Positions 55,745 to 64,000 of a DNA stretch of 64,000 nucleotides are shown here, piece by piece; position 1 is the stretch's first letter; each line of letters begins with the position of its first letter. The notes below the pieces were generated by a model, which was given only the letters and a program-made list of their open reading frames with translations, was not told where the DNA came from and did no database searches. The position numbers and the translations under genes were made by a program. The stretch is from Lineus longissimus (lineage: Eukaryota; Nemertea; Pilidiophora; Heteronemertea; Lineidae). The stretch lies in assembly GCF_910592395.1 (NCBI RefSeq), contig NC_088323.1, forward strand, positions 16,045,501-16,109,500. Direction: 5' to 3'.

Positions 55745-57469
55745 TATGTCCCAAAACGCCACTTTTTCTATCCTGGAAATATTCGATGGGGAGGCCCCCC
55801 CCCCCCCCGGCACAGAAAACATCCAACAATTGTGGAAATCTGATATGAAACTTAAAACCTTTGTTGCCAACTCGATCAACGTTAAATGTCATAGACCACT
55901 CCAGGTAGACAATCAACCCAGAAACTCTACAGTTCTCCGTGACAAGGCTAATGCGCCAGTCATGATTTGTACGTAACGACCACTCAACCTAGATTCTAGG
56001 AGCCTGACAGAGATATTTCAAGCAACGATTCGAGCCTGGAGAATACATGGAATGTGGGTCGTAACGTTTTATGTTGCTGTAAATACACAACTTATTCATG
56101 TGACCGAAAAGCTTAACTTATGAAGGTGCTACTCACTTCTGTTGGCCAAAATCTGGGCTCAGCCTCGGTTTTCATCAACATTTGTGCTCCACCTAAGCGC
56201 CTTTTGAGAGACAACCAATACCAACAGTGATGGAGGTATCAAATCCCTAAACCTTAGCCAATATCTTACACAAATCGAGTTGTATACCCAACTCTGTTGA
56301 ATGCTAGGATCCTGTTCATTTAAGTTGTGATCGCCACTCAATTTAGCTCGACATGCGAGGCCAAGCCGAAATTGTAGAATGCGCGAAAAGAAGATGATAC
56401 AGTCCATAGACAGAAAACTTCTGTAAAAACATAGGCGCAACGTCTTGTAGTTTACTGACTGGCTACGGCCCAGGAAGGCCGTGAAACTCTCCTCACGCGA
56501 CAGTGATAGCTTCGGTAGAATAACTGTCTCTGGGCATGCGAGGAAGCAATGAATAGACTGATTGGGACAGAATTACTCCTTCTCTTAATGATGATGAATG
56601 GGACTCGTCGCGTCTCTAATGATTCAGTTAATCGGGAGATATTGTCATTAGTGATTGGTGAGTAGGGGATGTCCTTGTTGGCGAACAGTTCCCAGTGCAA
56701 CCAGTGCAGTGTGTATCCGTTAGATATAGGACGGTGGGTGATGGCCTTGTCTTGGGGACAGTTCAGGCCGGCCAGTGCAGTGTGCTTGCTGTACAGCGAT
56801 GAGTGCGATGGTACTATTTTTGTCTAGATGATACTAGAGAGCGGTGGGTGCAATTTTGGCTAAAATTTCAGCTTCACTCTCGCAGTATTTTGTGACTAAA
56901 CCAACAACTTCATTTCGGTATCAAGTCCTCAAAGCAAACAGCGTTTAGGATAACCCAACCGTTACCAGTCAAGTATGTTTCTTGTGATAGCGACTCTTCG
57001 CCTCCTGGGGCTCCTGTTTCGTGATGCAAATCATTAAAAGTCGTCCAATTTCGTTTATAGACCAGCGTAGTTATTAATGCCGTAGCTCATTCTCAATCGA
57101 TATTTTAAACCAAGCGGTCTTGAGAAGTAGTCAATAGAGCTAAGAACAGGAAAACGGTTCGCTTTGAATTTTCGATTGACTTTGTTTTCTGCCATCATCG
57201 TCCTTTTTTCTAACAACCAAAATGACAACTTTATGGAAATTGTATACAATTGAAGTGGTTCTTTAGAAGGCAAGTAACGTACAGCTAACAAATGGCTAAT
57301 GGCCCGCTTATTCAAAACAGCAGATCATCGCTACATGGTGTTAAGTTTAACCTGGCGTTGACTGTGACTTTCGTTATCTTCTTCCATTAAGGCCTACCTA
57401 GTAGACTTAACACCAATCACGTTAAAGCTAAGGCCAAGTGGGTGACTTATATTAACATGTCTTGTAGAA
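55745..57469. other. No gene seen; 14-C run
   Basis: A 14-C homopolymer lies at 55795-55808. The stretch 56560-56660 has several TAATGA/TTAATC motifs (TCTAATGATTCAGTTAATCG). No gene recognised. Confidence 0.4.
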
Positions 57470-57649
57470 CCGGTGTAATGTTTTTGAGTGTTTCTGTTTT
57501 TGAGTGTTTCCCCTCATTGTTTGGGAACGCTCAAAAATAGATTGACGAGTTTTTCTGTGTATCCCCCCTATTGAAAAGTCATGGTCTCTCTAGCTGCCTA
57601 TTGTTTGGAAACACTGAAACATGGGGAACAACCACAGATGTTACACCGG
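57470..57649 (+). mobile_element. Fam2b element, 180 bp
   Basis: The terminal inverted repeat is CCGGTGTAA / TTACACCGG. The interior has GAGTGTTTCTGTTTTTGAGT (tandem GTTTTTGAGTGTTTC units), a run CCCCCCT, GAAAAGTCATGG and GGAAACACTGAAACATGGGG. It shares its terminal octamer with Fam2 but not its interior. Diverged relatives are at 6313-6475 and 11440-11498. Confidence 0.8.
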
Positions 57650-57716
57650 CCCAGATCATATACCATTCGGATATAGCAATATCTAATCTATCAAATAGTT
57701 GCAAGAATAATGGCCG

Positions 57717-57888
57717 CTTATTTTCCCTTGCCAGTCTTTGCCTATCACCATGAAAGCCGTTGTTTTGAAGATTTGCCCTTAACCTTTTCAAGACTATAGA
57801 ACAATGGGAATTAAGGCCGAGGTGCGAGCGGGTGTATTGTGCTGGGCCTGAATTCTTTTGACAGCGAGATAAGGGAAAACACGTAATC
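57717..57888 (+). mobile_element. Fam1 copy 20, internally deleted
   Basis: 172 bp. It has left end TTATTTTCCCTTGCC and hairpin half ATCACCATGAAAGCCGTTGT. The second hairpin half and inner hairpin are lost. The core is shortened (GGTGCGAGCGGGTGTATTGT), followed by GGGCCTGAATTCTTTTGACA and right end GGGAAAACACGTAAT. It lies 67 bp from Fam2b. Confidence 0.85.
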
Positions 57889-59847
57889 TGCCAGTGCGAT
57901 CCAATCCTTCTTAACATTACAAAAGACAAGAGTTAATATCAAACATGTCTAAAGTTCAATTAGTGAGTCAGTTTCTTTTGTTTCTTTGGCTGTTTGATAT
58001 ACAAAAGTCAGGGTTAATCTTCTTCTTTGAACTCGTAAAACCAGCTTCGATATTCGAACTAAAGACATATATAATTAATCAAAGACTTGAAAGAAAAGAT
58101 AATCCTTTGTTGTTGCTGCTGTGTATATCTTAGCCCCCCCCCCCCCCGTATCGAACTGTCTTCAAAGAAACTGAATATGTAAACAGTCAGGCTGGTGACT
58201 TTACCTAGAGCGCTGACATTTGGTGCATCGGGGTTCACCGTTATATTGCCTTTGTACACCAAAATACCGTATTCTTAAACTGAGATGGAATCAAAACTTT
58301 TTCACTTTAACTAAGATTTGTCGTGTAAACATTGAGACAAATGTACAAGCTAAGGCTTACTCTACGTATGTTTGAAAACAAACTTCATTCAGTTAAGCTG
58401 CTCTTATAATTCAAAAGACGCCTTCAGTAATCAAAGGAATCTATCACGTGTTTGCTTTGCTTTAGTCAAAGTAAGGCTTAAAGACAAGTCATCACCAAGG
58501 CAAAGGAAGGTACAATTACGGCCTCTGTCTGTATTGATGTGCACTATAGTATCAGCACTGATCAACACTGCAGGGGTTATACATGTAATCTACGCATGTT
58601 ATAATTGTACCTGTTTACCTTACATGCACAAGTGAAAAAGCTTCAAGTAGATATAAAGTGCAGTAAATGTTGGTTCTGGTATAGGGCATTGATTATCAGC
58701 ACTAACACGCACTACCGATAAACAATTCTAAACATAATAAAATGAAAACTTCGTTTCACCCTATTAATATCTTTATCCAATATAACAGTTTCCCTAATTA
58801 CGTTACCCAAACTTCATTAGTCTCATTAACTGCACCCTGACGATCAGATACGCACTGCTCTATCATAACAAACATGGAACAAAGGATATGCAAATGATCA
58901 CAACGATACATTCATCACGTTCATGAAAGAAAAAAAAAAGATGAAATTCAGAATTTTCAAATCTTATTTTTCTGCCACAAATCCAGGGAATCAACATCGT
59001 ACGTACCATTGTTGTCAACCTCGCAGAAGGTTTAACTATTAGTGCATTATTCATATCAGGCTTTTGTTGTATTCGCATTTGGAATTACCTGTGTTTTTTA
59101 TGTACAGGACTTGGAAACCGCCCTTGGCTATCTTACGATATGGCGGATAGCAGATGTTGTTTTCAACCGGTGTCAAGGTCAGCGATGACGTTTTGTGAAG
59201 TTTTGCGAGCTGCAGTCACGTGTGCATGAAAGGATGCCATGCATTCGCCAGAGCACTGTGCAGTAGATAAAACGCCAAGAGGGGAAAGTTTTAAAAGTCA
59301 AAAAGAATTCGATGATAGGAAAAGTATCAAAACATTTAAAATCTAACAAAATATTTAGGAATGTTACACATCATTTACATTCTGAATGAAATTATACTAC
59401 AAACCGAAACTAACTTTAAGATATTCTAAATGACGTTAAGGATGAGGTGCACGTTTTTTGTGTACTTTATTGGAAATTCTCCTACTTCATAATATCAAAC
59501 AAATTATGGATTAAAGATCTGATCCTCTGATCCACCCTTGATTAAACGCATAGCTGTTTCGTATTAGCAGCGCACTGAATAACATTGAGGCAGTTATAAA
59601 TAAGAATCATTGACATCACGTCCCTGGCATTTTGTAAAACCTGGAATTATATGTAATCACAAATATATGCCTTAAGATGATTCAGTTCGTGAACCATAAT
59701 GAAGGTATTGACATTTCGACATCATCAGTGCTTTTGGGGCACTTTCGTTTCAAATTTATGCTATGCTGTATAATCAACTGGTTGCTTCTATCTAAGGAAT
59801 TACCACATTACTGTGGGGATCTCTGTATTAAAATCGAGACGGGTGAT
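57889..59847. other. No gene seen; 14-C run at 58134
   Basis: AT-rich unique sequence with a C homopolymer at 58134-58147. An 87-codon plus frame (58372-58635) has one hydrophobic stretch but no domain or context. Confidence 0.4.
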
Positions 59848-59990
59848 AAAGTAGAAAATGTACCCCTGGAAAGTTTATCTGACATTATTCCAATTCTATG
59901 GATTATGGCATGACCGTCAATAGCTTAGATATGAAGCGCATAACATTACATTTTGTCCCTTGACATTCTAGCCCAGGACAATAAACCTGA
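59848..59990 (+). mobile_element. Fam2 element, diverged
   Basis: It matches 21804-21974 over most of its length: GTAGAAAATGTACCCCTGGA, ATGACCGTCAATAGCT, AGATATGAAGCGCATAA and GACATTCTAGCCCAGGACA. Both CCGGTGTA termini are eroded. About 100 bp from Fam1 copy 21. Confidence 0.75.
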
Positions 59991-60096
59991 CAGTTTCATC
60001 ATTTTCATTGTTAATGACATTTTACGGCGAATAAAATGTGCAAATCGTCTTTTCAATTCATCCTCACAGACCTGTACGAAAAAAAGTCACCTAAAC

Positions 60097-60307
60097 ATTA
60101 CGTTTTCTGCCCTTTCCCTCGCAGTTTAAAGAATTCAGGCCTAGTCCAATACACGGTCTATTGTCTTTAAACAAGGCCCGCTCGCACCTCGACCTAAATT
60201 CACATTGTTCTACTGTCTTATCAAAGGGTTATCAGGGCAAATATTGAGAACATCGACCCCTCGAAAGTGATTTCACGGAGGTCAATAGGCTAAAATAAAT
60301 AAATGTA
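60097..60307 (-). mobile_element. Fam1 copy 21, near-intact
   Basis: Minus-oriented, 211 bp. It has ATTACGTTTTCTGCCC, CTCGCAGTTTAAAGAATTCA, core GGCCTAGTCCAATACACGGT and GTCTTTAAACAAGGCCCGCT, and TTGTTCTACTGTCTTATCAA. The hairpin is GACCCCTCGAAAG/TTTCACGGAGGTC and the right end TAAAATAAATAAATGTAT. Confidence 0.9.
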
Positions 60308-61875
60308 TGGAAAAGACAAGTGCATGTCCTCCAGGCGAGTTGGGTTGAGGACGTACTAAAAGAAAAGCTCTAAAACACGTACATGTATACAATTAAGCAA
60401 GAATGATTTAGAATATCGAAACTTAATGTAGGCTTAATTCAAGTTTCACGCCATCAAAAAAGAACGCTCAAACACCATTTGTGATGTTTATTCAACACGT
60501 CAGATCAACACGTATTTTCTCGAAAAAGACGAATAAAATGTTGATTAAAACATAATTCAACGTTTCCAATTAACGAAAAAATCATTCGCTTTCGTTAATT
60601 TTTATGATCCTCATAAATTCTCTAAAAATTGATCGTGAATCGGAATCCGATGCAGGGATTTTTAGTTGAAATTTATGCTCGCGGGTATAGCAGTTCTGTG
60701 CAATAATTAGCAAAATAGATAACTTGCCATCAAACAATAGGAATGTGGTTGCATCTAAAATGAGGAATCTGATGATTATGCCGGAACGATGCAATGTCAT
60801 CGGAATGTAATATGCTGTGAAACTTTACGTGTTCAGGCATATTTCGAATATCACTGATTCCGACGATTCCGTAAATTTCTCCCGGGTTCTTCGGTTTCCT
60901 CCTGCGCTACGTAACAAATCACCAAATACGGTTTATGAAGCTAAATGTCCTAGTGGCAATATGATCTCAATTCAGAACATTTTGAATGACTTCAATATGG
61001 GCATATTTGAAAGATGAAGAGAAACATAAAAAGTGATATCTGATTGGTCAGGGTTCATCACATGACAATCACATGACCGGTGTTCATTGGCCTTCTGAAG
61101 CCCGTGTTATGTAAGGCTGTGTATACCAACAAATAGGCCAGTGATCAACACATTTCAAGCTTAGGGAGTTCTTGCGATGCACCGAAACGGCAACGTGAAC
61201 GTCAAGCCAATGGTATGAACGGACGTATGACCGGAGGCTTTGCGAAAACTCTCTATTATGGAATAGATAGAATGCCAACGAACCTGCACGTTTGAAAACA
61301 CTTGTTGATTCCACAAATCAAGAAACGGAACAGACATCAATAACATTTCATTCAGCCTCCGAGTCGTCGGACATTAACCTTTCTCAAAATGCGTCTGGAA
61401 GTATCAGAATGGAGCGAGACGTCAAATCCTAGCTATCGAGTTGTTTCAAGTAACGTTATCACTAGTCATGTTTGAGGGCAGAACAATGATTTGTCGTGCC
61501 TGACTTAACTGAAATCAATGCTGTCATGGTCATTTGGACTTGCTTTCTTTTGTCTGTCCCTCCAACACGGCTGATGGTTAAAACACTCTATTGTCTGGCA
61601 TATTGCAGTGACGAGTGAATATTACACGAGTAATGTCTCAGCGAGTACACGCCAACTTGCCGATAACATCAGAACATGACAAGGGATTTAATATGACCAA
61701 TATCAAGTATGGATTCTAGAATGATTTAATCTATACGTGTCATTATTCACAAAAGCACGGCGTAGACGTATTATCATTACGTTACACTACACAGAGGAAA
61801 TCAAGTTGATGTCCAATATTCACTTATGAGATGTCTAATGGACGCCTTAAAATTAGTTTTTGTTTTTCCGACCTA
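60308..61875. other. No gene seen; hairpin and promoter-like motifs
   Basis: A 10-bp hairpin ATTAACGAAA/TTTCGTTAAT lies at 60569-60599. Motifs at 61041-61076 are described separately. No gene recognised. Confidence 0.4.
61041..61076. promoter_or_regulatory. CCAAT box next to paired TCACATGA boxes
   Basis: TGATTGGTCA (61041-61050, inverted CCAAT matching the NF-Y core) is followed by TCACATGA at 61058-61065 and 61069-61076. The latter is the complement of the TCATGTGA box seen three times at 23443. The arrangement is promoter-like, but no transcript or gene is evident nearby. Confidence 0.25.
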
Positions 61876-62125
61876 ATTGCCTTAAAATAATGCCCGCTCG
61901 CACCTAAGCCTAAATTATCATTACGTTTTTCCCATTACCTCGCAGTTAAAGAAGAATTCAGGCCTAGCCCAACAGACTATTGTCTTTTTCTATTATCTTT
62001 AAACAAAGCCCGCTCGCACCTAGGCCTAAATTCCCATTATTCTACTGTCTTATCAACGGGTTATCAGAGCGAATCTTGATAACATCGACCCCACGAAATA
62101 ACTTTCATTGAGGTCGGAAAAAGCA
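61876..62125 (-). mobile_element. Fam1 copy 22, partial plus full module
   Basis: The left part is a truncated core (GCCCGCTCGCACCTAAGCCT) followed by an internal terminal repeat (ATTACGTTTTTCCC). A full module follows (GAATTCAGGCCTAGCCCAAC, GCCCGCTCGCACCTAGGCCT) with a small TCTTTTTCTATTATC insertion. The hairpin half GACCCCACGAAATAAC/TTTCATTGAGGTC closes the copy. The outer terminal repeat on the right is lost (GGAAAAAGC). Confidence 0.85.
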
Positions 62126-62724
62126 ATGATGGTCAAATCCTAGATGGTCGCCAAAATGAAAAAAAACGCCTACCAAATAACCTCAAACTGACTTTGTGAA
62201 GGTCCCCCTCCTCATTGCCGTGGCTTTTTTATGCTAATCAACACTGAACGCAGAATATAGTCCACTAGCACTTTCCGATGCTTTGTTCAATCTCTAAGCC
62301 AAACCTCTTCTAAACATGGAGGAGTTATCGCTAATTCTTGCTGACTAAGCAGAACAAAGCCAAATCACCAAACAAAGGTTCAAAACATGAAAATAACCTC
62401 GCGATTAGTTCTGCAAGAATCAATTCAAGATTGCCAGCAATAAAGAAGGCCAATCAAAGCAAGTTTGGCATAAAACCATCACGGTTAAGTGGCAGCTTAA
62501 AGAATCGCTCAGATCAATCGCTCTGGTTCTTGTCAAAGGTTTTGAGTTGAGTATCGCAAAGGTCAGAGTTCTTTTGGCGGCTGTCATATGTGGAATGGAG
62601 TAACCTAACGCGGATCTCGTTTCTGATCAGCATTATTGAGGCTTCGGGTTCCGTTCGCCATTCACGTGCCTGATATTTTGCCGAACCTGAGGTAGCTCGG
62701 CCACCTTTACCATCACATGTATTG
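62126..62724. other. No gene seen
   Basis: Unique sequence. A 96-codon minus frame (62514-62804) has no domain and runs into Rep-C. Confidence 0.4.
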
Positions 62725-63300
62725 CCCCTCACGACCAACTGCACTTGAAACATGATAAACACCCAGCGACTGGTCTCACTTGACTGCACAAACAACAAGT
62801 TCATTGACGAGACAGATCACAGAGACGCTCTCGTGTAAAGAAAAAATGAAAATATTCCTCAAGTGGGTTCGAACTCGGGACCCTCGACACTTGGACATTG
62901 CCGTCTTCCTCACTATGCCATGAAGTCTGTTGTGAATGAACATATTTTTTAGTGTTTAATTTCACATTCAAGCTTGACAGAATGGCGTCTTTTGTGCCAT
63001 CTGTAGCATTTTCAGTTTTAAAGTGGCCTTTAAAATAAATATGCACTTTCACAATATTGGCAAAGTGAATTCATAAGATACATAATCAGGAGATAAACAT
63101 GACACCCTGTGATGGTTATAGGAGCACGCAGCTATTTTTCAAGTTTTAAAGATGCAAAACAATTTCCCTCTTTGCTAGTATTAAAACCATGCGTGTATTG
63201 AGGAACTGCCGGATGAGGCGGCATTCGATTTCGAACAATGGACAGACATCAGGATCAATACGCCTGAACCGGCACGACCAGAAAACGTAATGACCCTTTT
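62725..63300 (-). repeat. Rep-C copy 2, with tRNA-like segment
   Basis: Closely similar to 2955-3510 in the same orientation, from GCACTTGAAACATGATAAAC through the tRNA-like stretch (B box complement GGGTTCGAACTCGGG at about 62865-62880) to GGCATTCGATTTCGAACAA. It has a 20-bp insertion (CTTGACTGCACAAACAACAA) and a degraded A box (CTTCCTCACTATGCCATG) compared with copy 1. Copy 1 therefore keeps the better pol III promoter. Confidence 0.85.
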
Positions 63301-64000
63301 TTCAAAGTTACACATGTGCATCTCCCTGCACACGCCAAATGATGCTCGAACTACATGATGCAGGTTTTTGAATCGGAATAAACTTATCAAAAGACAAAGT
63401 CTTAGGTTCACTTGGAAGAATTTGCTGCAAATGTTAAGATCATTGTATTATACCAACGGTTCAAGGGGAGCCTCCCTCATACGCTAAGACTTTGTATCGT
63501 CCAGAGCATCCGTAAACAAACCAGGCTAATTTCCTTTGTCCTTAGATGCGTGGATGATAGGAAACTTGGGCCAAAAGGTTTAGTCACGGAGGAAGGGACT
63601 TTATCGCGAATATTGGACGACTAGACATGATGAAAGTGTCCAAGGTCGCTGATTATTATGGCCGCAACGTTGATGGAATCTTTACAAACAGAGGCTATAA
63701 AAAGACAAAAAGTCTTTGAAAGATGAAGATATTGTTTTAGGTAAAGCGGATGTTTTGCAACACCATATAAACGTAACGGTTACTGGTTATCATGCAACCT
63801 GTTGGTACTCTTCAGAAACACAATAAATCACTTTGTTGCCTTTGGTCAATGTTGTTGTCTTTTCTTGGCATTTTGCTGATAAAAACAATACTACGATACG
63901 AATGGTGTCCCCTTCACTGACAACCACTTAAAGTTTGAAAGCCACGAATATCGGGCCGTCAATTCGTCTTAAAACCACAAGACTACTGGTATATGGCGAC
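63301..64000. other. No gene seen
   Basis: Unique sequence up to the window edge. A 70-codon plus frame has no recognised domain. Confidence 0.4.

Overview
This window looks like non-coding, repeat-rich DNA from an invertebrate animal. It is probably marine, but I cannot fix the phylum. I found no intact protein-coding gene, rRNA gene or functional tRNA gene. The open frames are short (155 codons at most). The longest run through repeats, and none shows a domain I recognise. The only recognisable protein-coding relic is the frameshifted C-terminal end of a LINE reverse-transcriptase protein (53781-54150, minus strand). The eukaryotic call rests on tRNA-derived SINEs, the LINE end, many small inverted-repeat (TIR) elements and minisatellites.

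The dominant feature is one short dispersed family, called Fam1 here. I count about 21 copies or fragments in 64 kb, in both orientations. An intact copy is about 210-240 bp. In order it has a roughly 15-bp terminal inverted repeat of the form ATTACGTT..TTTGCCC, a 32-nt hairpin, a small second hairpin, a core flanked by inverted GAATTYAGGCCTAG arms, and the opposite terminal repeat. In six copies the core is amplified in tandem, with periods of about 86 or about 107-126 bp. In one copy a different 27-bp piece is amplified. The layout recalls non-autonomous Helentron/DINE-like elements or a MITE, but I cannot place it in a known family. It is my best candidate for something undescribed.

Other elements: Fam2/Fam2b (termini CCGGTGTA) lie repeatedly inside or beside Fam1. 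Fam3 is pogo-like (CAGTGGAACCCCGG termini, TA targets; 1-190, 12811-13223, 38150-38505). Fam4 is at 7681 and 49105. Fam5 has TTTACACGG termini (48876 and 52059). There are single TIR elements at 1439-1631 and 55505-55744. SINE-A is at 9284 and 29562. SINE-B is a head-to-head pair around 20.2-21.1 kb. Rep-C is a 550-bp repeat containing a tRNA-Arg-like segment, with one copy near each end of the window (2955 and 62725).

Tandem arrays: about 170 bp (12.1-12.6 kb), about 150 bp split by Fam3 (12.7-13.5 kb), 18 bp (26.1 kb), about 78 bp with alternating subtypes (32.3-33.0 kb), degenerate about 20 bp (36.4-36.8 kb), about 150 bp (41.0-41.3 kb), about 160-185 bp (45.4-46.3 kb), a 225-bp duplication (50.9-51.3 kb) and 31 bp (55.2-55.5 kb).

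The remaining single-copy stretches show only weak regulatory-like motifs: repeated TCATGTGA boxes, a palindromic CRE, a TATA plus initiator pair and clusters of TAAT motifs. The window is best read as an intergenic or intronic tract between genes that lie outside it.
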